Assembly (NCBI GenBank): GCA_963722665.1
Contig: CAVRNW010000011.1
Coordinates: forward strand, 1-64,000
Length of the DNA stretch: 64,000 nucleotides
Direction of reading: 5' to 3'
From: Site-B1 sp963722665
GTDB taxonomy: Bacteria > Bacteroidota > Bacteroidia > Flavobacteriales > Flavobacteriaceae
Each line of letters opens with the position of its first letter. Position 1 is the first letter of the stretch. This document shows, piece after piece, positions 17,615 through 27,677 of the stretch. The notes beneath the pieces are model-generated. The model was given only the letters and a program-made list of their open reading frames with translations, ran no database searches and was not told the origin of the DNA. The position numbers and the translations under genes were made by a program.

Positions 17615-18754
17615 CTATTTTAATAAATTACGAGAAATAACCAGTTTCTGGATTTCTGTAGTACCCTCACCTATAGTGCAGAGTTTTGAATCTCTGTAAA
17701 ATTTCTCTACAGGATAAATTTTGGTATACCCGTAACCTCCAAATATTTGCACAGCATCATTGGCTATTTTAACACAGGCTTCACTGGCGTACATTTTTGC
17801 CATGGCCCCAAGAGTAGTCATACGTTCTCCTTTATTTTTTTTGGTGGCTGCTTTATGCAATAATAATTCTGAAGCTTCAATTTCCGTTGCCATATCGGCC
17901 AGTTTAAAGGATATACCTTGAAAACTTGAGATAGGCTTACCAAACTGATATCTTTCCTTTGAATACTTTAAGGCAGCTTTAAAAGCTCCTTTTGAAATAC
18001 CCAGGGATAGTGCGCCTATTGAGATTCTGCCGCCATCCAACACTTTTAAAGATTGTACAAAACCTTCACCTACTTCTCCAAGAATGTTGTCTTTATGAAC
18101 GCGACAGTTGTCAAAAACCAGCTCTGCTGTTTCACTGGCTCGCATGCCTAATTTATCTTCTTTCTTTCCACTTGAAAAGCCTTTGGTTCCTTTTTCTATG
18201 ACAAACCCAGTCATACCTTTCGAGTCTCCCTTTTCTCCTGTTCGCGCTATTACAACAGCAATATCACCACTTTTACCATGAGTAATAAAATTCTTAGTGC
18301 CATTCAAAACGTAGTGATCACCATCTTTAATAGCTGTTGTAGTCATTCCCCCTGCATCACTACCAGTCCCATGTTCTGTCAAGCCCCATGCTCCTATCCA
18401 TTCCGCCGAGGCTAGCTTTGGTAACCATTTACGTTTTTGTTCTTCATTACCAAAGTAATAAATGTGTCCTGTGCACAGCGAGTTGTGAGCAGCTATTGAT
18501 AATCCAATCGATGGATCTACTTGAGATATCTCATCAATTATAGCTATATATTCATGGTATCCTAAACCTGAACCACCATATTGCACCGGAATAAATATAC
18601 CCATGAAACCCATTTCTCCAGCTTTTTTAAAGACTTCAACCGGAAAGGTTTGAGCTTCATCCCACTTCATAATATTTGGCCTGATATATTGCTCTGCAAA
18701 GTCTCTTGCAGAAGCAGCAATTAACCTTTGTTCTTCTGAATAATCAAAGTTCAT
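17615..18754 (-). CDS. Acyl-CoA dehydrogenase
   Basis: A 379-residue FAD enzyme of the short/medium-chain acyl-CoA dehydrogenase family, which introduces the alpha-beta double bond in beta-oxidation or branched-chain amino acid breakdown. Visible blocks are GAWGLTEHGTGSDAGGMTTT (FAD and substrate contacts), YQFGKPISSFQGISFKLADM, and QIFGGYGYTKIYPVEKFYRD followed by GEGTTEIQKL, where the first Glu is the expected catalytic base. It is intact, ends close to residue 379 as in relatives, and lies 21 bp after the HhH gene on the same strand. Substrate chain length cannot be told. Confidence 0.93.
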   Translation of the reverse strand: MNFDYSEEQRLIAASARDFAEQYIRPNIMKWDEAQTFPVEVFKKAGEMGFMGIFIPVQYGGSGLGYHEYIAIIDEISQVDPSIGLSIAAHNSLCTGHIYYFGNEEQKRKWLPKLASAEWIGAWGLTEHGTGSDAGGMTTTAIKDGDHYVLNGTKNFITHGKSGDIAVVIARTGEKGDSKGMTGFVIEKGTKGFSSGKKEDKLGMRASETAELVFDNCRVHKDNILGEVGEGFVQSLKVLDGGRISIGALSLGISKGAFKAALKYSKERYQFGKPISSFQGISFKLADMATEIEASELLLHKAATKKNKGERMTTLGAMAKMYASEACVKIANDAVQIFGGYGYTKIYPVEKFYRDSKLCTIGEGTTEIQKLVISRNLLK

Positions 18755-18775
18755 TTAACCTTATTTTTGCAATTT

Positions 18776-19666
18776 TTATTTAAGGGACAAATATAATTTA
18801 ATTATATCAATTTTATTGGCTGGAAAATCTTTAACTTTTGTTAATTCTTCAAAAGATTTGAATCCGTCTCTTAAGGTTCGCTGTTCAATGATGTTATGGG
18901 CGAGATCATAATCAATATGCTGAATGGTGACGAATTCTTCAACAGTAGCCGTATTAAGATCTATTTTTTGTATTTGACGTGGTGTCTTAACGGTAAATTC
19001 CTGGGTGATACGTTCAATGACCTCCGGAGTTAATCCATACACATCCTGTAATTGAACATCTGCAATAAAACCTCCTACAAATCGATTCCTGTAGCGTATT
19101 ATTCGTTCTGATAACTTTTCTCCTATTCCATTCACTCTTTGCAGTTGGACTGCGGTTGCCTTATTCAAGTCAATTTTTTGAGAATCACTTTTTTTATAAT
19201 TTGTTTGATAACCGCTAGACGGATTTGTTCTAGGATTTGTAACCCATTCAGGAAACTTGAAGTAGGGTGAAATTGTATTTAAAAGAGAATCTGAAACCTG
19301 TGTCACTTGCTGAAATTGTTTGGTTGAATTGATCCATTTATCTTGTTTTCTGAATTCCAATAACCTATCTATTTCTTCAACACTCATCCCTAGAGTATAT
19401 CCTTTATAATCGGTTATATAATTTGGATTGAATGGAAAGATTTTTGGTTTGTTGTTTTCAATCTCAACCAATTTGAGTGAATCTATTTCTTTCTGAAATT
19501 GGATTAATTCCAGATCATCATATTCAATTTCATTTGAAGAATTCCCAATAATTTTCGGGACAACAAAAAAGTAGACACATAATAAACCAATAATGAGCAA
19601 TACCAATAAAAAAATCCCACTTTGTTGACCTTTAGAAAACATAAAGTGAGATTTTAAATAATTCAT
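18776..19666 (-). CDS. Helix-hairpin-helix protein, ComEA-related
   Basis: A 296-residue protein with one N-terminal membrane segment (SGIFLLVLLIIGLLCVYFFV, residues 16-35) and then repeated helix-hairpin-helix units. The clearest are KIDLNKATAVQLQRVNGIGE and KIDLNTATVEEFVTIQHIDY, a pattern found in ComEA and related DNA-binding proteins. It is longer than classical ComEA and of the form commonly found in Flavobacteriia. It could bind DNA at the cell envelope, for example during uptake, but no other competence gene is nearby. Confidence 0.85.
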   Translation of the reverse strand: MNYLKSHFMFSKGQQSGIFLLVLLIIGLLCVYFFVVPKIIGNSSNEIEYDDLELIQFQKEIDSLKLVEIENNKPKIFPFNPNYITDYKGYTLGMSVEEIDRLLEFRKQDKWINSTKQFQQVTQVSDSLLNTISPYFKFPEWVTNPRTNPSSGYQTNYKKSDSQKIDLNKATAVQLQRVNGIGEKLSERIIRYRNRFVGGFIADVQLQDVYGLTPEVIERITQEFTVKTPRQIQKIDLNTATVEEFVTIQHIDYDLAHNIIEQRTLRDGFKSFEELTKVKDFPANKIDIIKLYLSLK

Positions 19667-19713
19667 CTGAATAAATAAATAATTAAATCAATCGTCAGTT
19701 AAACTCTGAAAAA

Positions 19714-21318
19714 TTATCCTTTTCTAGCCTTGATCGCATTCCGGTATTTATTGAGTTCTTCTTTAACTTTTGGTGCTAGTATTACAATACCAATCATATT
19801 CGGAACCATCATCGCAAAAATCATTGCATCAGAGAATCCAATAACAGATCCTAAACTTGCTGCAGCACCTATAATTACAAATACACAGAATATGATTTTG
19901 TATGTATATTCCATTTTTTTTGATCTTCCAAACAGATATGACCATCCTTGGAAACCATAATAGGACCAGGAGATCATTGTACTAAATGCAAATAATATTA
20001 CTGCTAAAGTTAACACGTAAGGAAACCAGGATATCACAGACTCAAATGCACCTGAAGTTAATAAGATTGCCTGCGCATCATTTAATGAGGCATTTTCTGC
20101 TACAACGTTTCCTGTTATGATCAATACTAAAGCTGTCATTGTGCAAACTACTACAGTATCTATAAAGGGTTCTAACAAAGCAACCATACCTTCACTAGCC
20201 GCATATTTAGTTTTTACCGCAGAGTGTGCAATAGATGCAGAACCAATACCAGCTTCATTAGAAAAAGCTGCTCGCCTAAATCCTTGAACCAATACACCAA
20301 CTGCACCTCCCATAACTCCTTCTGGGCTAAAAGCTCCATTAAAAATTTGCATAAATGCATCTCCAATCATATCATATTTAGAAATTAATACAAATAAGGA
20401 TGCCGCAACATAAATTACTACCATAAAAGGAACTATTTTATCGGTTACTTTTGCAATGGATTTTATTCCTCCAATAATAACAATACCGACAAGAATAGCC
20501 ATTACTAAACCAAATAACCATCCATAACCGTGAAGAAATGAATTTTCGCCTCCAGTAATATTTTCTACTAATTGAAATGCTTGATTAACCTGAAACATGT
20601 TTCCTCCACCAAAAGAGCCTCCAATAACAAAGATTGCAAACACAAATGCCAATACTTTTCCTAAACCACCTAGTCCTTTAGATTTCAGTCCCTTTGTCAA
20701 GTAATACATTGGCCCACCATAAACAGTACCATCATCTTCAATATCTCTATATTTTACACCAAGTGTACATTCTACAAATTTTGATGCCATCCCTAATAAA
20801 CCTGCTACGATCATCCAGAATGTTGCTCCAGCCCCGCCAATAGACACAGCAATTGCAACACCTGCAATATTCCCTAATCCAACCGTTGCCGACAATGCTG
20901 CTGTTAATGCCTGAAAATGTGAGACCTCTCCCTCATGACCTTCAACCCTTATCGTATCTGGATTATCATCTTCATCTGTGAATGGTAATTTTCCCATTTC
21001 CACTTTATGATCTTTCCTTTCTTCTAAATCGTCATATTTCCCTCTGACTATATTTATGGATGTAAAAAAACCACTAAAATTGATAAATTTGAAATAAATT
21101 GTAAAATAGGAAGCTCCCAGAATTAACGGAAACAAGACCCAATACACATTTACTTCATCGGAAAATGGTATCTGATAAAAAATAAAATCAACAAACCAAC
21201 CTGTAGCATTGCCAAACCATTCATCAATCTTTTCGTCTATTCCTATATCCTGTATTTTTTGCGCGAATGTTAAAACAGGTAAAATTAATGTGAATATTGA
21301 AAGAAGATATTTCTTCAT
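19714..21318 (-). CDS. Alanine/sodium symporter family (AGCS) transporter
   Basis: A 534-residue inner-membrane transporter of the alanine or glycine:cation symporter family. The first 20 residues look like a signal sequence (MKKYLLSIFTLILPVLTFAQ). The conserved GLGNIAGVAIAVSIGGAGAT and FRRAAFSNEAGIGSASIAHS motifs are present. The N-terminal part contains a loop of about 60 charged residues before the first AGCS motif, seen in other Bacteroidota members. Amino acid uptake with Na+ is the likely function; the exact substrate is not certain. Confidence 0.92.
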   Translation of the reverse strand: MKKYLLSIFTLILPVLTFAQKIQDIGIDEKIDEWFGNATGWFVDFIFYQIPFSDEVNVYWVLFPLILGASYFTIYFKFINFSGFFTSINIVRGKYDDLEERKDHKVEMGKLPFTDEDDNPDTIRVEGHEGEVSHFQALTAALSATVGLGNIAGVAIAVSIGGAGATFWMIVAGLLGMASKFVECTLGVKYRDIEDDGTVYGGPMYYLTKGLKSKGLGGLGKVLAFVFAIFVIGGSFGGGNMFQVNQAFQLVENITGGENSFLHGYGWLFGLVMAILVGIVIIGGIKSIAKVTDKIVPFMVVIYVAASLFVLISKYDMIGDAFMQIFNGAFSPEGVMGGAVGVLVQGFRRAAFSNEAGIGSASIAHSAVKTKYAASEGMVALLEPFIDTVVVCTMTALVLIITGNVVAENASLNDAQAILLTSGAFESVISWFPYVLTLAVILFAFSTMISWSYYGFQGWSYLFGRSKKMEYTYKIIFCVFVIIGAAASLGSVIGFSDAMIFAMMVPNMIGIVILAPKVKEELNKYRNAIKARKG

Positions 21319-21417
21319 AATATTTAAGAAGTTAGTTAGTATTTTAACGTAAAGTCAGCAAGATGCTAAAAAAAAATGATTTTTTAAAACATAAGCTGTT
21401 AAAAAGGGATTGTGAAA

Positions 21418-22434
21418 CTAAATGTTATATAGATTATTTAGTTTATCAATTTGCTCTGGTCTACCTAGTACAATTATTTTAGAATTTGGTATCAATATCC
21501 TATTTGCATCAGGATTTATGGTGTATTCTCCTTCCGGACTTTTATAGCCAATTACAGTACATCCGGTTTCATGTCTGAAATCTAAATCTTTGATCGATTT
21601 TGGTTTAGAAGAGTCATATAATACTTCAACAGGAACTTCCTCTATATTGATTCCATCCTTACCAACAATGGTTAAATTATCAATAAACTCAACCAAACCC
21701 GGAATGACCACTAGAGAAGCCATATGGTCGCCACCTATTTTATCCGGAAGAATCACATTATTAGCTCCTGCCAGTTTTAATTTGTTATAGGATGTTTCTT
21801 GAGATGCTCTACTTATTATGTGCAGTTTTTTATTGATCTGCCTTGCCGATAATACAACAAATAAATTATCGGCATCATTTGGAAGAGCAGAAATTAAAGC
21901 ACTGGCACGATCTATACCTGCCATATTAAGTATTTCATCTTCATTGGCATTACCTTCAATAAAGGGTACTGTTTCTGATTGACTCTTTTCAATTAAATCC
22001 TTATCCTTTTCAATAACAACAAAAGGTTTTTTATACGCCAATAATTTTGTTGCAGCCTGTTTTCCATTTCTTCCATAACCGCATATAATTATGTGTTTTG
22101 ACAGATTCTCAATTTTTTTCTGCATCCTTTTAAGTTTTAGTTCTTCAATATTATTTTTACTTAATATATATTCCGTAATTATTGATATTGCATATCCTAC
22201 AATTACCAAACTTGCCAAAATTAAAAATATGGTGAATATTTTAGAAAACTCATCTAAAGGCTGTACTTCACCAAAACCAACTGTAGTAATAGTTATTACT
22301 GTCATGTAGATGGAATCAATCCAGGAATAATCAGAAATAAATTTATAGCCCAGAACACCAATTACTAATATGAACACAAGCATAAACAAAGCTAAATAGA
22401 TCTTGGTCCTGAAAAAGCTAAACAGTCTTACCAT
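21418..22434 (-). CDS. Potassium channel with RCK/TrkA domains
   Basis: A 338-residue two-transmembrane ion channel. The selectivity filter TVGFGE is at residues 51-56 between two hydrophobic helices. A cytoplasmic RCK-N (TrkA-N) domain begins with the Rossmann motif GYGRNG at residues 119-124, and a TrkA-C domain ends the protein. This is the MthK/Kch layout for K+ flux gated by nucleotide or ions. The gene lies 7 bp after the PspC gene and 242 bp from DUF2851, so the three probably form an operon. Confidence 0.92.
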   Translation of the reverse strand: MVRLFSFFRTKIYLALFMLVFILVIGVLGYKFISDYSWIDSIYMTVITITTVGFGEVQPLDEFSKIFTIFLILASLVIVGYAISIITEYILSKNNIEELKLKRMQKKIENLSKHIIICGYGRNGKQAATKLLAYKKPFVVIEKDKDLIEKSQSETVPFIEGNANEDEILNMAGIDRASALISALPNDADNLFVVLSARQINKKLHIISRASQETSYNKLKLAGANNVILPDKIGGDHMASLVVIPGLVEFIDNLTIVGKDGINIEEVPVEVLYDSSKPKSIKDLDFRHETGCTVIGYKSPEGEYTINPDANRILIPNSKIIVLGRPEQIDKLNNLYNI

Positions 22435-22441
22435 AATTTAA

Positions 22442-22669
22442 TTAGAGATCAAAAACAGAATTACGTTTTGTATATACCAGATCTTTTATCTTCATCCAAA
22501 AGGCTAAAAAAAGATACAAGGCAAAACCAAAACCTACGGTGACAAAAGTCAGGTACATGAATGTGGTGCGAACCACCTTTGCTCTAATGCCTAATCTATC
22601 AGCAATGCGCTGACATACGTAGTATCCATGCTTTTGAAAATAGAGTAAAGGTTTATAGATCGAGTTCAT
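22442..22669 (-). CDS. PspC-domain small membrane protein
   Basis: A 75-residue protein with a PspC-like fold: YVCQRIADRLGIRAKVVRTT followed by one long membrane helix (TFVTVGFGFALYLFLAFWM). PspC domains are linked to membrane stress in other bacteria. It sits between DUF2851 (8 bp) and the potassium channel (7 bp), which makes cotranscription very likely. Confidence 0.82.
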   Translation of the reverse strand: MNSIYKPLLYFQKHGYYVCQRIADRLGIRAKVVRTTFMYLTFVTVGFGFALYLFLAFWMKIKDLVYTKRNSVFDL

Positions 22670-22677
22670 GCTGCAAA

Positions 22678-23955
22678 TTAAACATTTCTTGTTAAAATAC
22701 TACTACCTATTGCACATTGAAGGCATTTATTTTTGTCACAGTACTCCTTTTTGAGTTGTATCAATGCTTGCGATTGTAAAGCCGTTTTTGAAATTGTTTT
22801 TAGGTCATTGAATTTATCAACTATGCTATTCTTTTCTGATTCAATTTCCTGAATTAAATTTAAAATTGATTCCTCGACCTCTTTTCCCTTATATCGAGCA
22901 TAGCTAAATTTAACCGGAATAATGGTGTTAATAATAAGCAGATCGATAAATGATCTTGAAAGTATTTTTTTTGATGACTTTGATTCCTTACCAAAAGTAT
23001 AGTGAGATTCCCAAAATGAAGAAGTACTTAATTTAAACAAATCATAAAATCTTTCAACCGAATCAATCTCAATGACTTTAGAGAATAAATTTTGATGTTG
23101 ATGATATAAATTGGCTAACTGTGATATCCTGATGGTTGGAAAGTTCGGAGGTCTCAGTCTAAAGAATTGTAAAGGAATTACTGCATTGTTTGATAAGTTG
23201 AACTTCTGCTTTAAAAATTTATATTCATATCCCAACTCATTAAAATAAGGCTCCTCAACTACCTCATCTAAAATTCCTGACTGACCAAATAGCAAGGCTT
23301 CTAAACTTAGTAAATTGGACTGTTGTTTTCGAATAATTGAAAAATCAATGGAATTAGCTAAACTTAAAAACGATTCGCCATTAACCTTCAAGCCAAAATT
23401 CTTGGCCAGCATTTTAAACAGAACAGCTTCCCAATCATTTCCCGATGAATTTAGCAAACTATGAATGTCATTCGATTTTCGCTCTAAACGTTCAAAATAT
23501 ATCCTCTCAAGCCAATTGTAAATTGTAAAGTCATCAACAGATTTAATATCGTTATCACAATTTATCCATTTTTGTGATTTTGAGAATAACCTTTTGTAAT
23601 TATCGAATGTATTTTTAGAAACTAAGTTTTTTAATTCTAAAGTAGGGATCTTTGTTTGATCCTTTCGATGGATATCGGTATCATGCTCCCAAACCACGTG
23701 TAAGATCACATTATCGTAGGCTTTATCCACCTCATGATTGTGAACAAACCAATCACTGCTTTTTACATGTATTTCAACATTCCCAGCCCAAAGTTGATCA
23801 TCAATTTTAAGTTGAGCATTAAAGAAATCAGGTCCTGAATTCAAATTATGCTGGCCGGAAGACACTAGTTCTACAAGCTCATTATTGGTTGTTTTTAAAT
23901 GGGCAGCATTAAACTTTTTAAGTTTCCAGATATGATGTAAAAAATCTTCCTGCAT
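22678..23955 (-). CDS. DUF2851 family protein
   Basis: A 425-residue protein of the DUF2851 family, restricted mostly to Bacteroidota. Its N-terminal half has GQHNLNSGPDFFNAQLKIDD, AGNVEIHVKSSDW and DNVILHVVWEHD. These blocks resemble a nuclease-like fold (an E-x-H pattern and paired acidic residues), but the activity is not established. Four cysteines near the C-terminus (YCDKNKCLQCAIG) might bind metal. It is the first gene of the DUF2851-PspC-channel operon. Confidence 0.88.
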   Translation of the reverse strand: MQEDFLHHIWKLKKFNAAHLKTTNNELVELVSSGQHNLNSGPDFFNAQLKIDDQLWAGNVEIHVKSSDWFVHNHEVDKAYDNVILHVVWEHDTDIHRKDQTKIPTLELKNLVSKNTFDNYKRLFSKSQKWINCDNDIKSVDDFTIYNWLERIYFERLERKSNDIHSLLNSSGNDWEAVLFKMLAKNFGLKVNGESFLSLANSIDFSIIRKQQSNLLSLEALLFGQSGILDEVVEEPYFNELGYEYKFLKQKFNLSNNAVIPLQFFRLRPPNFPTIRISQLANLYHQHQNLFSKVIEIDSVERFYDLFKLSTSSFWESHYTFGKESKSSKKILSRSFIDLLIINTIIPVKFSYARYKGKEVEESILNLIQEIESEKNSIVDKFNDLKTISKTALQSQALIQLKKEYCDKNKCLQCAIGSSILTRNV

Positions 23956-24142
23956 GTAGAAAATAAATTACAAATTTAACTTAATTAAGCTAAAATATTA
24001 ATTGATTTTGTTAGAAAAACAAGTAACTTAGATTAAGTTCTGATTTTATCAACTTACCTGAACTTGATGCAGCTGCAAAAATGAAACACCGCAAAGGTTA
24101 TTCATTCTAAACTGCATATGGTTCAATAAAGAAATAGGAATC

Positions 24143-26320
24143 ATGATTAAAAAAACTTTTGGCACATTTGCAGGGGTTTTTACTCCTACAACTTTAACCA
24201 TATTGGGAGTGATTATGTATATCCGTCAACCCTGGGTTGTAGGTAATGCAGGAGTAATTGGGGCTCTGGCCATCGTATTGCTTGCTGTGGCCATTACTTT
24301 GACAACAGCTTTGAGCCTATCTTCAATTACAACAAATATTAGAATTGGCAGTGGTGGTGCCTTTAGTTTGATATCACAATCTCTCGGGCTGGAAATTGGA
24401 GGAGCAATTGGAATTCCATTTTATTTTGCCCAAGCTATTGCAGTTGCCATGTATATTTTTGGATTTCGTGAAGGGATGCAAACACTTATTCCAGAATTTA
24501 GTCCTCTGATACTTGATCTCTTAATTTTTGGTCTTGTCATGACAATAGCTTTTATAAGCACCAGTTTTGCCTTTAAAATTCAATATGTAATTCTAGGAGT
24601 TATTGTATTATCTCTGTTTTCTATTTATGGTTCCTTATTTGTTAATGAATTGAATTATAATTTTGAATGGTTTGGCAAATACCCAGGTTCTATCGAAAAT
24701 AATTTTAATGGGTCATCCTTCTGGATGGTTTTTGCTGTCTTTTTTCCGGCAGTTACAGGCGTTATGGCTGGAGCTAATATGTCGGGTGATTTAACCAATC
24801 CGAGAAAAAGCATTCCCGTAGGTACTATTTCTTCGGTGATCATAACCACTGTCATATACATCAGTTTAATATTTGTAGCAGCAGTTATTGCATCACCTGA
24901 TGAATTAGCTAAAAATTATAATGTTTTTATTGATAAAGCATTTTTTGGACCGATTGTTCTTGCCGGCTTATTAGGTGCCACATTATCATCAGCTCTGGGA
25001 TCTTTTGTTGGAGCTCCCCGAATATTACTGGCATTGGCAGAAAAAAACATTTTACCAAAAAGTCAAAAACTTGCAAAAACCTCAAAAAGCGGCGAGCCAG
25101 TTAACGCTATGCTTATCACTGCTGTCATTGTTCTTTTTGGCATTTCGTTGCGAAATTTAAATACTATTGCACCTTTACTCACCATGTTCTTCATGATCAC
25201 TTATGCTATGGTAAATGTAGTAGCACTTGTTGAACAAACTTTGGGTTTACCAAGTTACAGGCCAACTTTAAAAATTCCCCTTATTGTTCCTGCCATAGGA
25301 GCCTTTGGTTCAATTGCCATCATGTTTGTTCTGAATGTTATTATTGCTTTGTTTTCACTGATATTTATTGTGTTATTCTATGTATATCTAGTGAAAATGA
25401 ATATCAAATCGGCAGCAGGGGACTCCAGAAGTGGGCTTTTTACAGCAATAGCGGAATGGGCAACTAAAAAAACAAACAGTTTAAGACAAGAAAGAGAAGT
25501 AAGGTCCTGGCGTCCTGATTTATTGATTCCTGTAACCATGCCCAAAGAACTAAGAAGTTCCTTTAGGCTTATCCATTCAATTATTTATCCTAAGGGTTCC
25601 GTTAAAATACTGGCTCTAAGAAATGAAAATGAAACCGAACAGCGGAATATGGAAAAATTCCTTAAGAATGCTGTATCCAAGTTTAAGGAAAGTGGTCTAT
25701 CTGTTTCATATACCGTGATTGATAATACCGATTTTAATACAACAGTAAATGTAAGTATGCAATCGCTGAATGCTGCTTTTTTTAAACCGAACATAATTTT
25801 TGCAAGTATCGATTCGGCAACTTCCAATTTATTGTATTACGACAAACTACTAAAGGATACCAAAAGGAATAATTTTGGTATGATCATTTATATTCCTTTC
25901 TCCACAGCCAGCCTTGCAATAGAAAAAAGCATCAGTTTATGGATGACAAATATTCCAGTGGACTGGAAAGAAACTTTTAGTGTCAGAAATAATAATTTAT
26001 CGTCTTTAATATCTTTATTAATACGTAAAAACTGGAAAGGCACAATTGATGTTAATATATTAAACAATGATCCTAAATTAATATTTACAAAAAATGATAT
26101 TGAAGATCTACATACTATGATCAGGTTTCCGAAGACTACATCCATTAATTTAAAAAAAGGGGAATTACTTGAAAACGTAAATAATGAAAGAAATACAGAT
26201 ATAAACATTTTCAATATTGAACAAGGAATGAAAATTGAAGATATGGTTAGAATCGTAAATCAATCCAGGATATCAGCCGTGTTTTGCGCCGATTCTGATT
26301 TTGAAAATGTATTAGTCTAA
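24143..26320 (+). CDS. SLC12-like cation-chloride cotransporter / APC permease
   Basis: A 725-residue transporter. The first 430 residues form about 12 membrane helices of the APC superfamily, with the cotransporter-like motifs GVIMYIRQPWVVGNAGVIGA, GSGGAFSLISQSLGLEIGGA and ANMSGDLTNPRKSIPVGT. The last 290 residues are cytoplasmic and resemble the universal-stress-like C-terminal domain of Na-K-Cl cotransporters. By family it probably moves ions, or amino acids, with chloride or cations; the substrate is unknown. It stands alone on the plus strand, divergent from DUF2851. The 139-bp spacer after it holds nothing I recognise. Confidence 0.88.
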   Translation: MIKKTFGTFAGVFTPTTLTILGVIMYIRQPWVVGNAGVIGALAIVLLAVAITLTTALSLSSITTNIRIGSGGAFSLISQSLGLEIGGAIGIPFYFAQAIAVAMYIFGFREGMQTLIPEFSPLILDLLIFGLVMTIAFISTSFAFKIQYVILGVIVLSLFSIYGSLFVNELNYNFEWFGKYPGSIENNFNGSSFWMVFAVFFPAVTGVMAGANMSGDLTNPRKSIPVGTISSVIITTVIYISLIFVAAVIASPDELAKNYNVFIDKAFFGPIVLAGLLGATLSSALGSFVGAPRILLALAEKNILPKSQKLAKTSKSGEPVNAMLITAVIVLFGISLRNLNTIAPLLTMFFMITYAMVNVVALVEQTLGLPSYRPTLKIPLIVPAIGAFGSIAIMFVLNVIIALFSLIFIVLFYVYLVKMNIKSAAGDSRSGLFTAIAEWATKKTNSLRQEREVRSWRPDLLIPVTMPKELRSSFRLIHSIIYPKGSVKILALRNENETEQRNMEKFLKNAVSKFKESGLSVSYTVIDNTDFNTTVNVSMQSLNAAFFKPNIIFASIDSATSNLLYYDKLLKDTKRNNFGMIIYIPFSTASLAIEKSISLWMTNIPVDWKETFSVRNNNLSSLISLLIRKNWKGTIDVNILNNDPKLIFTKNDIEDLHTMIRFPKTTSINLKKGELLENVNNERNTDINIFNIEQGMKIEDMVRIVNQSRISAVFCADSDFENVLV

Positions 26321-26459
26321 AAATTTTATTATTTACATAATCGATTAATTTTCATTTTGAATTGATCTATGGATTTAATTATAAAATATTATTAGAATCT
26401 TCTTATACTCAAACAAACTATTTAAAATAACTCGGGTCAAAGACTAAAACCAAACACTC

Positions 26460-27014
26460 TTGAATAAGGACATTGATCTTTTAAAAAGACTTAAGGATCC
26501 CAAGCAAAAAGACAAAGCTTTCAGCGATCTTCTTGACCTGTATCAAGAGCGGCTGTATTGGCATATCAGGAAAATAGTACTTACCCATGACAATGCAAAT
26601 GATGTGCTTCAAAATACATTTATCAGAATTTTCAAAGGAATCAAAAACTTTCAGGAAAAAAGCACATTGCATACATGGATGTATAGAATTGCTTATAACG
26701 AATCCATACGTTTTTTGGAGAAGAACAAAATTAAAACATTGGTTTCTCTGGAGCAAGACAACAATTCGTATATCAACAATTTAAAACAGGATGAGTATTT
26801 TGATGGCGACGAGATTCAATTGAAACTCCATCAAATCCTCTCGAGGCTATCAGACAATCAAAAGCGTGTGTTTCAAATGAAATATTTTGATGACTTAAGC
26901 TTTCGGAAAATCTCAGAGATTTTAGACATTAGTGAGAATACTTTGAAATCATCCTATTATAGCGTAGTTAAAACAATTGAAGAAAAAATTCACCAAGAAG
27001 AAATTATAATTTGA
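26460..27014 (+). CDS. ECF-type RNA polymerase sigma factor
   Basis: A 184-residue sigma-70 family regulator. Region 2 is DNANDVLQNTFIRIFKGIKN and HTWMYRIAYNESIRFLEKNK. Region 4 is LSDNQKRVFQMKYFDDLSFR followed by an HTH (KISEILDISENTLKSSYYSV). The only plausible start is TTG at 26460. It is the first gene of a module with an anti-sigma-like membrane protein, an LTxxQ-repeat periplasmic protein and an outer-membrane barrel. The set suggests an envelope-stress regulon that includes its own downstream genes. Confidence 0.9.
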   Translation: MNKDIDLLKRLKDPKQKDKAFSDLLDLYQERLYWHIRKIVLTHDNANDVLQNTFIRIFKGIKNFQEKSTLHTWMYRIAYNESIRFLEKNKIKTLVSLEQDNNSYINNLKQDEYFDGDEIQLKLHQILSRLSDNQKRVFQMKYFDDLSFRKISEILDISENTLKSSYYSVVKTIEEKIHQEEIII

Positions 27015-27057
27015 ACAAATACAAACTAATTACAAAATATAAGGTCTAAATAGTACT

Positions 27058-27615
27058 ATGGGAAAATCAAAAAAAGATAATAAGATCATTAATGAGCAGT
27101 CTGGAAATCACTTTTTAAAAGAGGATAGCCTTAAAAAAGACCTGGCTCAAGAGCATAAGGAGTTTCTGGGATTGGATGTTCCGGAAAATTATTTCTCCAA
27201 ATCCAAAGAAAATATCTTAAAAAGTCTACAGATGGAAGACAAACAAAAACAAACTGTATTTGGGCTTAGACCATTTATCGCTTATCCAATTGCCGCTTCA
27301 ATTTTACTTCTAGTTGCTTTTACATTTTGGTTACAAAACAACAGCAACGAAAACAACCTTCAAGTAACAGATGTTGATGCAATTGAAACCGTAAATGATA
27401 TTGGCGCTACAGACGATTTTTTAGTGTCATCTTTACTTATTGATGACTCTAAATTGGATCAGTATATAGATGATTATATACTGAATGAAATTGTTGTTGA
27501 AGCAGAAATTTCTGAGCAACAATTAGAAAATATATTTATTAATTCTCTTTTTGTAGAAGATTCATTAATAAATAGTTACATAGATAATAACCTGATTGAA
27601 AATGTAATTTTATAA
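27058..27615 (+). CDS. Single-pass membrane protein, putative anti-sigma factor
   Basis: 185 residues: a charged cytoplasmic N-terminus with VPENYF (residues 41-46), one membrane helix (about 73-92), and an acidic periplasmic tail. The layout and position 43 bp after the sigma gene point to an anti-sigma factor, although no zinc-binding anti-sigma motif is seen. The tail has an internal duplication: residues 124-147 (SSLLIDDSKLDQYIDDYILN..) and 162-185 (NSLFVEDSLINSYIDNNLIE..). Similar acidic sequence begins the outer-membrane protein two genes downstream. The function is inferred from layout. Confidence 0.75.
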   Translation: MGKSKKDNKIINEQSGNHFLKEDSLKKDLAQEHKEFLGLDVPENYFSKSKENILKSLQMEDKQKQTVFGLRPFIAYPIAASILLLVAFTFWLQNNSNENNLQVTDVDAIETVNDIGATDDFLVSSLLIDDSKLDQYIDDYILNEIVVEAEISEQQLENIFINSLFVEDSLINSYIDNNLIENVIL

Positions 27616-27677
27616 GTTAAAACAAACTATTTCAATCTTTAAAGTTCTAATAAGTAAAACAATATAAATATTTAATC